From the NCBI GenBank assembly GCA_964523895.1, contig CAZGBJ010000009.1, positions 28,870-92,869 on the forward strand: a stretch of DNA of 64,000 bases. Direction: 5' to 3'. Position numbers and translations under genes: made by a program. The notes under the pieces are model-generated. The model was not told the origin of the DNA and made no database searches. It saw only the letters and a list, made by a program, of their open reading frames with translations. Within the stretch, counting starts at the first letter, position 1. The number at the start of each line of letters is the position of its first letter. Of the stretch, positions 42,431 through 51,471 are shown piece after piece. Origin of the DNA: UBA7359 sp964523895 (lineage in GTDB: Bacteria; Pseudomonadota; Gammaproteobacteria; Eutrophobiales; Eutrophobiaceae).

Positions 42431-43006
42431 TTACTCTTCGATAAGAGCAAGTGCTGCCTCCCGTTCTTCCCATCTTCCATTACTATCCTGAACAATTTCC
42501 CTTAGTTCGACCCGGTCTTCATAAATATTGATAATCTTTCCTATGTTTGCACCAATATAATTACCTACCTTCACACGGTGCACGATGCCATTAGGATCTA
42601 ATACTATGCCCCAATTATTATTTTCATTATCGATAGTCCCTACCATACGAAGACTATCAAGCTCATATTCTTCAAGTTCTTCGCGATTACGATTTCTAAT
42701 CTCACGTTCCATTTCTTCAGTTAAGCCATCATCCACTATAGAATCATCAGTAATTTCTGCTGGCTTAATGACATAAAATAATTTGAAAGGATTACGCCCG
42801 TCTTCATCACCTGACTTGTACGCATACGCTTCATAAGGCTTAATTTCAGGCAATGGCTCTATGCGGCCACCTGGTCTGGACATAATGTCGTCGACCTTAA
42901 CCTCAAGATCACTAATATCTGTTGAAACACATGCTGAAAGGCTTGCAATAATTGACAAGCCCACCGTAATTTTAATAAACATCATTAACCGATGACGATA
43001 AATCAT
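42431..43006 (-). CDS. pilP: Type IV pilus lipoprotein PilP
   Basis: 191-residue inner-membrane lipoprotein that links the PilNO ring to PilQ. The lipobox LSAC is at ~residues 23-26 after a hydrophobic stretch; a start at Met9 or Met10 would give a shorter signal. The C-terminal ~80 residues are the beta-rich PilP domain (LDSLRMVGTIDNENNNWGIV, VHRVKVGNYIGANIGKI). The ATG overlaps the pilO stop by four bases. Confidence 0.93.
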   Translation of the reverse strand: MIYRHRLMMFIKITVGLSIIASLSACVSTDISDLEVKVDDIMSRPGGRIEPLPEIKPYEAYAYKSGDEDGRNPFKLFYVIKPAEITDDSIVDDGLTEEMEREIRNRNREELEEYELDSLRMVGTIDNENNNWGIVLDPNGIVHRVKVGNYIGANIGKIINIYEDRVELREIVQDSNGRWEEREAALALIEE

Positions 43007-43626
43007 TTGTCTTCACCTTCTTCGCCTTCTTCTTCTTCAAGAGCACGATATGTTTTCGCGGTAGCTTCCATCTGCAATAAGGGAGTGTCTCCATCTTTAT
43101 CGCTTGATAAAGGTGTAATTTTTATATCGTGCGTAGTAACAATTCTTGGTAATGCAGCTATACCACTAACAAACGCACCAAATTGGTGGTAATTACCAAC
43201 AACGGAAAGATTAATAGGTAACTCTGCATAAAATTCTTTTGGTGCCTCTTTTTTAGGCTGGAACAATTTAAACTCCAGACCTGAAGCCAGGCCAGTCTGT
43301 GAGATATCAATCAATAAACCTGCAACTTCCGTTTTATTAGGTAATTGTTTTACCATGTCACCAAATGATTGCTCCATCTCTTTCATCTGCTCTTTAAGTG
43401 CTTCCAAATTGGCTGCTTTCCTTTGCCTTATGCCTAACGTTTCTATCTGATCTATTTCATCCTTTTCCAGAGAAGCTAACTCTTCACGTTGTAGTGTCAC
43501 ATCAAGCTTCCAGGCAGCAAACAATATCCCGGCAAAAACTATAGCAAATAGAACAGCTTTTGCAGGTGCTGGCCATACACCTGGATTATTCGGATCCAGA
43601 TTATTCAGGTCATCTATAAAGCTCAT
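43003..43626 (-). CDS. pilO: Type IV pilus inner-membrane protein PilO
   Basis: 207 residues: short cytoplasmic start with the typical LNNLDPNNPGVWP, one membrane span (~25-42), a coiled coil (~45-85), then the ferredoxin-like periplasmic domain (LPNKTEVAGLLIDISQTGLA, VVGNYHQFGAFVSGIAALPR). Heterodimerises with PilN. Overlaps pilN and pilP by four bases each. Confidence 0.95.
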   Translation of the reverse strand: MSFIDDLNNLDPNNPGVWPAPAKAVLFAIVFAGILFAAWKLDVTLQREELASLEKDEIDQIETLGIRQRKAANLEALKEQMKEMEQSFGDMVKQLPNKTEVAGLLIDISQTGLASGLEFKLFQPKKEAPKEFYAELPINLSVVGNYHQFGAFVSGIAALPRIVTTHDIKITPLSSDKDGDTPLLQMEATAKTYRALEEEEGEEGEDK

Positions 43627-44192
43627 TCGTCTTCAGCCTCCTCAGCTTTTGGAATCACCTGTTTAAAGGTAAGTGTAAAACTGTTAACCGGCTTATCACC
43701 GCCAACTTCAGACTCCTGAATAACTTTCAGATCAGGCTTAGCTAACCACTCAGAATTTTCAAGATTACGCATAAATGAAGACACACGTGCATTAGATTGA
43801 GCCAAACCATCGATAGTAATAACTTCTTCTTTCTGCTTAATATTTGCGACTGACAAGCCTTCAGGTAAATTTGTCACCAGTTCATCAAACAATCTAACAA
43901 TTAATGGTCGATTACCCTGTAACTGTTCAATTGCACGCATACGAGATAGCAAGCTTTCTTTCTCTTTCTCGAGCTCTTCTATTTCTTCAATTTTTTTATC
44001 GACTATTGCTATTTGTTGCTCAATATATTTAATTCGTGAATTACCAACATCAATTAATTGAACATGATAATAATGAACTGCCCCCCATACAGCGACAGCT
44101 AATAAGGCAACCATACCAAGTATCGTGACAAATTCATTTTGTAACTCTTTGCGCCTTTCTTCACGCCATGGAAGTAAGTTAATTGTTGACAT
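43623..44192 (-). CDS. pilN: Type IV pilus assembly protein PilN
   Basis: 189 residues from ATG 44192, giving the conserved N-terminus INLLPWREERRKE that binds PilM. A GGGAGG lies upstream, and the start shares a base with the pilM stop (TAATG). One membrane span (~23-42), coiled coil (~45-90), then the periplasmic domain (LSVANIKQKEEVITIDGLAQ). I reject the longer upstream reading because it lacks this signature at the start. Confidence 0.95.
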   Translation of the reverse strand: MSTINLLPWREERRKELQNEFVTILGMVALLAVAVWGAVHYYHVQLIDVGNSRIKYIEQQIAIVDKKIEEIEELEKEKESLLSRMRAIEQLQGNRPLIVRLFDELVTNLPEGLSVANIKQKEEVITIDGLAQSNARVSSFMRNLENSEWLAKPDLKVIQESEVGGDKPVNSFTLTFKQVIPKAEEAEDE

Positions 44193-45253
44193 TAACTTCC
44201 CTCCCTTAAGGCCAGACCACAAGCAATCATCATTGCCGGCGCATCATTAGTAAGATTTTTTGCTGAAATTTTTGAGGCAACTGCCATGTTTGCAAAAGGA
44301 TTAGCAGCTACTGTCTTCACTCCCAACTTCGACTCTACTAATTCAGCAATGCCTGGTATAGATGAACATCCACCTGCAAGAACAAGCACATTAATTTCGC
44401 TTATTTGGCTTGATGCATAAAAAAATTGTAAAGCACGCCCTATTTGTGAAGCCATGTTCTCTTTAAATGGTTCTAATACTTCAGGCTCATAATTATCTGG
44501 CAAACCACCCTGTTTTTTTGCCAGGCCCGCTTCCTCATAAGACAAACCATAACGACGTTGTATATCCTCAGTTAACTGAGCACCGCCAAATGATTCCTCA
44601 CGCGCATATAAGGTCTTCATATTTTCCATAACGCTAAATGTAGTAACTGCTGAACCAACATCAGCAACAGCAATTGCCTCTGTCGGCGTTCCTTCAGGAA
44701 AATCTTTACTCATTAAGCTAATAGTATTTTCAATAGCAAAAGATTCGATATCGACAACCTTGGGTGTTAGCCCACCTAGCTCAATAGATGCAACAACATT
44801 GTCAACAATTTCACTACGTGATGCAGCGAGCAAAACATCTACTCTTTCTGCGCCCTCAGCAGATTCGCCAATGACTTCAAAGTCCATAGCAACTTCTTCT
44901 AAGGGGAAAGGAATATATTGATCTGCCTCTATCTGTATCTGACTTTCCATTTCATCATCAGACAAACCCGATGGCATACTGATAACTTTAGTAATAACAG
45001 AAGAACCTGCGACACAGACAGCAGCTTGCTTGGTACGTGTCCCAGCTTTCTTAACGGCACGTGCGACAGCCTCGCCGACTGCTTCAATATCGTTTATAGT
45101 CTTATCTGAGACGGAATTAGGTGGAAGAGCCTCAACTGCATAACTTTCCACACGGTATTTACTACCGCTGCGGCCAAGTTCAAGCAACTTTATTGCAGTT
45201 GCACTTATATCGACACCTAAGATAGGAGCTGACTTTTTCTTAAACGAAAACAC
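44192..45253 (-). CDS. pilM: Type IV pilus actin-like ATPase PilM
   Basis: 353-residue actin/FtsA-like cytoplasmic protein: ILGVDISATAIKLLELGRSG at the N-terminus, the IQIEADQYIPFPLEEVAMDF segment, the phosphate-2 loop IAVADVGSAVTTFSV, and the adenosine motif VLVLAGGCSSIPGIAEL. Binds the PilN N-terminus. First gene of the operon and divergent from ponA across ~190 bases, as in Pseudomonas. Confidence 0.96.
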   Translation of the reverse strand: MFSFKKKSAPILGVDISATAIKLLELGRSGSKYRVESYAVEALPPNSVSDKTINDIEAVGEAVARAVKKAGTRTKQAAVCVAGSSVITKVISMPSGLSDDEMESQIQIEADQYIPFPLEEVAMDFEVIGESAEGAERVDVLLAASRSEIVDNVVASIELGGLTPKVVDIESFAIENTISLMSKDFPEGTPTEAIAVADVGSAVTTFSVMENMKTLYAREESFGGAQLTEDIQRRYGLSYEEAGLAKKQGGLPDNYEPEVLEPFKENMASQIGRALQFFYASSQISEINVLVLAGGCSSIPGIAELVESKLGVKTVAANPFANMAVASKISAKNLTNDAPAMMIACGLALREGS

Positions 45254-45442
45254 TATTTTTTCCTTTTGAAGTCATTAGTTATGTGCCATATGTATAAAGA
45301 ACATTAACTTACTTTGGCTACTATAGCCAAGAGAAAATTAAAAAACAATCGGTTTTTAGAGTTTTTTAAGGTAACACCTTAAGTTTTACAATTTAGTGAA
45401 AATATAGAACATATGGGGTAATTGGGATACTATCTATACAAG

Positions 45443-47893
45443 ATGTTGCGTTTTTTCTTTAATTTTCTCCTGTCATTCATGGTTTTGGGCATCATTACAG
45501 TCGTAATTGTGTCCTTATATGTGTTGCCTGGGCTACCTGATATAGAGACATTGAAGGATGTCAAAATGCAAGTTCCTTTGCGCGTTTATAGTTCAGATTT
45601 ATCTCTCATTGCTGAGTTTGGAGAAAAACGTCGTACGCCTATACAGATAGATGATGTACAAGCAAAATTAATTGAAGCATTTTTAGCGGCAGAAGATGAT
45701 CGCTTTTATGTTCATCCTGGTGTTGATTGGCAAGGCATAGCCAGAGCCGCCTATTCTTTAATTAAAACAGGTTCGAAAAAACAAGGCGGCAGTACCATAA
45801 CAATGCAAGTCGCCAGAAATTTCTTTTTGAGTCGTGAAAAAACCTATCTCAGAAAATTAAATGAAATATTTCTTTCCTTTAAAATTGAACGCGAACTCAG
45901 TAAAAATACCATTCTGGAATTGTATCTAAATAAAATATATTTAGGACAAAGGGCTTACGGAGTCGCAGCAGCAGCACAGGTTTATTATGGAACTGATATT
46001 AATTCCCTAAATTTGGCGCAGATAGCAATGATTGCCGGTTTGCCCAAAGCTCCCTCTACGACAAATCCAATTAGTAATCCCGAACGTGCATTAATACGCA
46101 GAGATTATGTTTTAAAAAGAATGTTAACGCTCTCTCATATAACTGAAGATGAATATAAGCAAGCTACAGAAGAACCCATAAGCGCTTCTTTGCATACAAC
46201 CCCGATTGATATTGAAGCACCTTACATTGCAGAAATGGTCAGAAACGATCTGTTTAAAAAGCAAGGTGACACTGTTTATAACAATGGCTTAATAGTAACA
46301 ACGACCATTCGCGATCGAAACCAAAGTGCTGCGAACCAGGCATTAAGAAATGCATTGCTCGCTTATGATAAACGACATGGTTACAGAGGGCCTGAACATC
46401 ATATAGAAGATGTCGAATCAAAAAGCGAAGAAGACATTGCTGCCCTTCTTGAAAGTTTCCCTACACTAGGTAGCCTCTACCCAGCTCTGGTAACGTATAT
46501 TAATGAGCAATCCGTGAGCGCAATAATTTCTGGTGTTGGACAAGTAGAGGTTAATTGGCAAGGTTTGGAATGGGCAAGAAAATACATCAGTGAAAATCGA
46601 CGCGGCAGCAAACCAAAAATGGCTGGAGAAATACTGGAAGCTGGAGATATCATTCGTTTAATTGAAACAGAAACAGGGGACTGGACTCTCTCCCAAATTC
46701 CAGAAGTAGAAGGCGGGTTGATTTCTCTCTCTCCTAATGATGGTTCAATATTAGCCCTGGTTGGCGGTTTTGATTTTTATAAAAATAAATTTAACCGCAT
46801 TACTCAGGCAAGAAGACAACCAGGCTCAGGATTTAAACCGCTTATATATTCTGCAGCAATTGAATCCGGGAAAACTGCTGCGACACTCATTAACGATGCT
46901 CCTATCGTCTTTGATGACCCTGGCGTTGAAGATGAATGGCGTCCTGAAAATTACAGCCACAAAAGTTATGGGCCTACTCGCATTCGTGTTGCGTTAACAC
47001 ACTCTCGAAACCTGGTATCAATCAGGCTATTACACTCTATTGGTATCCCTTACGCACTTGAACATATTCAAAAATTTGGTTTCGATGTTAATCAACTACC
47101 ACACAATCTCTCCTTATCGCTTGGAAGCGCAGAAATAACACCATGGGAAATGGCCAGAGGCTATAGCGTTTTTGCCAATGGTGGCTTTTTAATCGAGCCC
47201 TACTTTATAGATGAAATTAAAACTTATGGTAATGAAGTAGTATTTCAGAGCGACCCATTAACTGTCTGCCATAAATGTATTGATAACAGGGAAGAACTCT
47301 CAAGTGATGAAGAAAATTTAAATGAAAGCCTCAGTGAAAACGGGGATGAAATTACAAACCCAATAATTGAAGAAGAGACAGAGACATTGTATGCACCTCG
47401 TGTTGTTAGTGCTCAAAACATCTGGATCATGAACTCAATGACACGAGATGTAATAAAAAATGGTACTGGTCGACGAGCTTTACAACTCAATCGCACTGAT
47501 CTTTCAGGTAAAACCGGAACAACAAACGATCAGCACGATGCCTGGTTCTCCGGATTCAATTCAAATGTCGTTACAATTAGTTGGGTTGGTTTCGATAAAT
47601 TCCAGCCATTAGGTAGCCGTGAAACCGGAGCTCGAGCAGCATTACCTATGTGGATTGATTATATGAGAGTTGCACTTGATGGTATGCCTGAATCAATTAT
47701 GGAAAGACCTAAAGGGCTGGTAAATGTCCGTATCGATCCTGTTAGTGGACAACTTTCGAATGCGAATAATCCAGATGCAATATTTGAAGTGTTTAGAATA
47801 GAACATGCACCAAAATCTACTGTAGAAACAAAACAACCTGATATCTTTTTGCAAGATTCAGAAACTCACTCTATCCCTGAACAATTATTTTAA
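45443..47893 (+). CDS. ponA: Penicillin-binding protein 1A
   Basis: Bifunctional peptidoglycan synthase of ~816 residues. One membrane anchor (~5-28). The glycosyltransferase domain has AAEDDRFYVHPGVDWQGIAR and GGSTITMQVARNFFL. The transpeptidase serine is in PGSGFKPLIY (S-x-x-K), with SRN as the second motif and LSGKTGTTNDQHDAW as KTG. An inserted OB-like domain (~330-400) is typical of class A PBP1a. I use ATG 45443 (MLRFFFNFLL), which aligns with the MrcA N-terminus; an in-frame TTG at 45422 has no better ribosome site. Divergent from pilM. Confidence 0.96.
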   Translation: MLRFFFNFLLSFMVLGIITVVIVSLYVLPGLPDIETLKDVKMQVPLRVYSSDLSLIAEFGEKRRTPIQIDDVQAKLIEAFLAAEDDRFYVHPGVDWQGIARAAYSLIKTGSKKQGGSTITMQVARNFFLSREKTYLRKLNEIFLSFKIERELSKNTILELYLNKIYLGQRAYGVAAAAQVYYGTDINSLNLAQIAMIAGLPKAPSTTNPISNPERALIRRDYVLKRMLTLSHITEDEYKQATEEPISASLHTTPIDIEAPYIAEMVRNDLFKKQGDTVYNNGLIVTTTIRDRNQSAANQALRNALLAYDKRHGYRGPEHHIEDVESKSEEDIAALLESFPTLGSLYPALVTYINEQSVSAIISGVGQVEVNWQGLEWARKYISENRRGSKPKMAGEILEAGDIIRLIETETGDWTLSQIPEVEGGLISLSPNDGSILALVGGFDFYKNKFNRITQARRQPGSGFKPLIYSAAIESGKTAATLINDAPIVFDDPGVEDEWRPENYSHKSYGPTRIRVALTHSRNLVSIRLLHSIGIPYALEHIQKFGFDVNQLPHNLSLSLGSAEITPWEMARGYSVFANGGFLIEPYFIDEIKTYGNEVVFQSDPLTVCHKCIDNREELSSDEENLNESLSENGDEITNPIIEEETETLYAPRVVSAQNIWIMNSMTRDVIKNGTGRRALQLNRTDLSGKTGTTNDQHDAWFSGFNSNVVTISWVGFDKFQPLGSRETGARAALPMWIDYMRVALDGMPESIMERPKGLVNVRIDPVSGQLSNANNPDAIFEVFRIEHAPKSTVETKQPDIFLQDSETHSIPEQLF

Positions 47894-47913
47894 TATACCC
47901 GTGGTACCTGGAA

Positions 47914-48513
47914 ATGCGCCATACATCTGACGATCGCATCAGAAGAGAAATAGCACATATAGCTGCCAAGTTGGTTGCTATAGATGGTTCTGAAGATTTT
48001 TTTCAAGCAAAGAGAAAAGCAGCTCAGCAATTGGGCATAAAGAATAAACACGTACTTCCAAGTAATAAAGAAATAGAATGCGCGTTGATTGAATATCAAT
48101 CACTCTTTCATAACAAAGAACAAATTCAAACACTACGTGACTTCAGGTTAGTCGCATATAAAACAATGCTGCTATTAAAAAAATATCATCCTCGACTTGT
48201 TGGTTCAGTACTCACTGGCACAGCGAATCAATATTCTGAAGTATCAATCCACATTTTTTCGGACGAATTTGAAACTATTTCTCTTTTTCTTGAACACCAG
48301 GGTGTGCCAGTATCAATATGCGAACGCCGATTACGAGTTGAAAAAAACAATTCTATTTATTTCACTGCATTTAAATTTATTGCTGGCGAAATAAACATTG
48401 TAATAGTGGTATTGCCATTTGTTTATTTAAAAAATGCACCTATCGATCCCATCACAGAGCAAGCAATGAAACGTGCCAGTTTAAGTGACGTAAAAAAATT
48501 TATTGAGTCATAA
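47914..48513 (+). CDS. Nucleotidyltransferase-like protein of unknown function
   Basis: 199 residues, 20 bases after ponA and 10 before priA on the same strand. The segment YHPRLVGSVLTGTANQYSEV followed by SIHIFSDEFETISLFLEHQG resembles the G-S/T...D-type core of polymerase-beta-like nucleotidyltransferases, with the second Asp in DEFE. Some acidic residues of the classic motif are not obvious, so activity may be altered or lost. A family of similar proteins in this chromosomal position exists in gammaproteobacteria, to my knowledge uncharacterised. Confidence 0.7.
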   Translation: MRHTSDDRIRREIAHIAAKLVAIDGSEDFFQAKRKAAQQLGIKNKHVLPSNKEIECALIEYQSLFHNKEQIQTLRDFRLVAYKTMLLLKKYHPRLVGSVLTGTANQYSEVSIHIFSDEFETISLFLEHQGVPVSICERRLRVEKNNSIYFTAFKFIAGEINIVIVVLPFVYLKNAPIDPITEQAMKRASLSDVKKFIES

Positions 48514-48523
48514 CAATCTATAA

Positions 48524-50731
48524 ATGACTAATAAATGTATCTTACATGTTGCTATAGCAACGCCACTACGACGTCTATTTGACTACCTGCCAGTCAGCAC
48601 CTCTGAGTCTGGGAATCTACAAGCCGGAATGCGCGTTTCAGTACCCTTTGGTCGGCGCAAAGAAGTTACTGGCATTATCGTTTCAACAGGCAATAAAAGT
48701 GATTTCCCGCAACATAAATTAAAAAGAATTAATTATGCTATTGATAAGCAACCCATACTGAAAGAAAAACATTTGAACTTTCTTGCATGGGTAAGTAATT
48801 ATTATCATTACCCGATGGGAGAAGTAATTTTTAGTGCTTTACCGGCATGGCTAAGAAAAAACAATTCAATTGATAAGTTTCGAGAAAGCATCTGGTCTGT
48901 AACAAAAAAAGGGCTAACTACGGATCCAAACCGTATTAATAAATCACCCAAGCAAGCACAAATTCTAAATTACATTCAAAAAAACCAAACAACTGTTAAT
49001 GAATCTGAATTAAATAATATCTATCCAAGGGCAAAACAATCTCTACTAGCGCTTGAGAAAAAAGGGTTGATAACAAAAGAATTCAAAGAACCAATAGAAA
49101 AAATAATTAAAATAAATAAAAGCCCTTTTAAATTAAATAAAGAACAAAAATCGGCAATTAAGGCTATTTCAAGCTCTGTAGACAGGTCTTCAATATTTTT
49201 ACTCGATGGATTAACGGGTAGTGGCAAAACCGAAGTCTATATGTCCGTCATGGAACCTATAATAAAAGCCGGCAAACAATGTATCGTCTTATTACCGGAG
49301 ATTGGATTAACTCCTCAGCAAATACAACGATTTAAAGATCGCTTTGAAGTTGACATTGCAATACAACATTCAGGTCTTACTGATACAGAACGAACCAGAT
49401 ACTGGCAAGATGCCAAAACAGGAAAAGCAAAAATAATACTGGGCACACGTTCTGCCATTTGGACACCGCTTGCAAATCCTGGTCTCTACATCATTGATGA
49501 AGAACATGACCTTTCTTATAAACAACAAGATGGTTTTCGTTACTCAGCAAGAGATATGCTCATTATTCGTGCAACTCGCGATAAGGTACCTGCAGTATTG
49601 GGATCAGCAACACCATCATTAGAAACACTTCATAATGTAAAAAAAGGTCGTTACAAACATTTAATATTGCCAGCCAGAGCAGGAACAGCAAAGCAACCAA
49701 AACATCGATTGCTGGATGTGCGTGGTAAAAAAATGTTTGGCCCTTTATCACACACTCTAGTAGATGAAATCAGCGCTCACTTAAAAAATAAAAACCAGGT
49801 ATTACTATTTCTAAATCGCAGAGGTTATGCAGCCCATTTATATTGTCATAATTGTGGCTGGAAAGCCGAATGTGATCGATGTGATCTACCTTATACTTAT
49901 CACAAATCTAACGATCGCATGATTTGTCATCATTGTAGTTCAAATAAAAGAAGTATTAAGCACTGTCCCGAATGCGATGAATCATTGCTATTGCTAGGGC
50001 ATGGTACAGAACGTATTGAAGAGGCACTCGAAGAACTATTTCCAAAAGCAATTATTTCAAGAATTGACCGTGATACAACACGGAAAAAAAATGCAATGAA
50101 TGAATATCTTGATAAAATACATTCTGGCGAAATTGATATTTTAATTGGTACACAAATGTTGGCCAAAGGTCATCATTTTCCAAATGTAACTCTTACAGGT
50201 ATCGTTGACGCTGATCGAGGTTTATTCTCGACTGATTTTCGTGCCAGTGAAAGACTGGCGCAACTATTCATGCAAGTCAGCGGTCGAACAGGCAGAGGTT
50301 CGAAAGAAGGAACAGTTGTAGTACAGACCTACAATCCTGAACATCCATTATTTAAACAGCTCATTGAACATGGGTACAACTTTTTTTCTGAATCTCTTCT
50401 GCAAGAACGCAGGCATTCATTATTACCGCCATACTCATACATGGCTTTCCTAAGGGCTGAGGCGCATAATGTTAACGATGCAAAACGCTTTATAGATGAC
50501 GCCGCGATGCAATTAACAATACTGACAAATAATGCATTACAATTATTTGGCCCTATCCCTGCTTTAATTGAGAAGCGTAGTGGCCGTTATCGTTACCAAT
50601 TAATCATTCAATCATCCAACCGAAAGTCATTGCACTCTTATATAGATGAATGGTTAGATAAACTTGATAGTATGAAGGTGGGCAGAAAAGTTCGCTGGTC
50701 GTTAGACATCGATCCACAGGACATGACTTAG
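48524..50731 (+). CDS. priA: Primosomal protein N' (replication restart helicase)
   Basis: 735-residue superfamily-2 helicase that reloads the replisome at stalled forks. N-terminal DNA-binding domain (LHVAIATPLRRLFDYLP, MRVSVPFGRR), Walker A LTGSGKTEVYM, DEEH box IIDEEHDLSYKQQDGFRYSA, the zinc-binding cysteine array between helicase lobes (CHNCGWKAECDRC, CHHCSSNKRSIKHCPEC), and motif V-VI QMLAKGHHFP and QVSGRTGRG. Complete. In a run of same-strand genes ponA-priA-argS. Confidence 0.97.
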   Translation: MTNKCILHVAIATPLRRLFDYLPVSTSESGNLQAGMRVSVPFGRRKEVTGIIVSTGNKSDFPQHKLKRINYAIDKQPILKEKHLNFLAWVSNYYHYPMGEVIFSALPAWLRKNNSIDKFRESIWSVTKKGLTTDPNRINKSPKQAQILNYIQKNQTTVNESELNNIYPRAKQSLLALEKKGLITKEFKEPIEKIIKINKSPFKLNKEQKSAIKAISSSVDRSSIFLLDGLTGSGKTEVYMSVMEPIIKAGKQCIVLLPEIGLTPQQIQRFKDRFEVDIAIQHSGLTDTERTRYWQDAKTGKAKIILGTRSAIWTPLANPGLYIIDEEHDLSYKQQDGFRYSARDMLIIRATRDKVPAVLGSATPSLETLHNVKKGRYKHLILPARAGTAKQPKHRLLDVRGKKMFGPLSHTLVDEISAHLKNKNQVLLFLNRRGYAAHLYCHNCGWKAECDRCDLPYTYHKSNDRMICHHCSSNKRSIKHCPECDESLLLLGHGTERIEEALEELFPKAIISRIDRDTTRKKNAMNEYLDKIHSGEIDILIGTQMLAKGHHFPNVTLTGIVDADRGLFSTDFRASERLAQLFMQVSGRTGRGSKEGTVVVQTYNPEHPLFKQLIEHGYNFFSESLLQERRHSLLPPYSYMAFLRAEAHNVNDAKRFIDDAAMQLTILTNNALQLFGPIPALIEKRSGRYRYQLIIQSSNRKSLHSYIDEWLDKLDSMKVGRKVRWSLDIDPQDMT

Positions 50732-50744
50732 GGCACATTTAAAA

Positions 50745-51395
50745 ATGAATAAATACAGAATAAATATATTGATTCTACTTTCGTGCTTTTGTTTCTTTGC
50801 TCAAGCATCAGATGGTGATCTGGACGTAGCAATCAGTAATGAGATTGATTTTATTGATGTTAAACACAATGGTAAAGCTGTCAGAATCCAGAGAAATCAA
50901 TCTGCTGATAACACGATTAATCCAGACTATGCCAAAACGTCCAGAAAATGCCCGCCATTTTGTATTCAACCCGGAATACTTGCTGAAGGTGTCGAAACAA
51001 TTGCTGAGTTAGAAGTACTGAATTATTTAAAGCGACTATCAAACGGCGATGATTCACTGCTTGTTATTGATTCACGTACAGAAGACTGGGTTAAAAAAGG
51101 AACCATTCCCGGCTCTGTAAATATTCCATGGACATCATTGAAACCAGAAGCGGGGGCTGATCCATTCCAGATAGCTAATATATTGGAAAACAAATTTGGC
51201 GCTGTCAGCATTGAAAATTTATGGGATTTTTCAAATGCCAAAACCCTTGTCCTTTTTTGCAATGGCATGTGGTGTGGACAGTCCCCTTCCAATATTAAAA
51301 CCTTACTCAGGTTTGGCTATCCCGCACAAAAACTTAAATGGTATCGTGGTGGCATGCAAAATTGGGAAAGCCTTGGGTTAACTGTAATTAAATAA
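50745..51395 (+). CDS. Periplasmic rhodanese-domain protein
   Basis: 216 residues with a signal peptide (~1-21, cleaved near AQASDG). Single rhodanese domain at ~85-215: LLVIDSRTEDWVKKGTIPGS, and active-site loop FCNGMWCGQS with Cys172 as nucleophile and a second Cys177 in the loop. The extra cysteine and CPPFC at 69-73 hint at redox chemistry in the periplasm. Fourteen bases after priA and 76 before argS; sulfur acceptor unknown. Confidence 0.83.
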   Translation: MNKYRINILILLSCFCFFAQASDGDLDVAISNEIDFIDVKHNGKAVRIQRNQSADNTINPDYAKTSRKCPPFCIQPGILAEGVETIAELEVLNYLKRLSNGDDSLLVIDSRTEDWVKKGTIPGSVNIPWTSLKPEAGADPFQIANILENKFGAVSIENLWDFSNAKTLVLFCNGMWCGQSPSNIKTLLRFGYPAQKLKWYRGGMQNWESLGLTVIK

Positions 51396-51471
51396 CGCTG
51401 AGCACCTTCTCCTTAAACTGTAAAGCAACTAGAATGTGCCACTTTTTTAAAATGGTTAACAAGGTAACTCT

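Noticed and set aside
45422..45442. TTG start giving ponA seven more residues
   Set aside because: No good ribosome site at proper spacing, and ATG 45443 aligns with known PBP1A N-termini.
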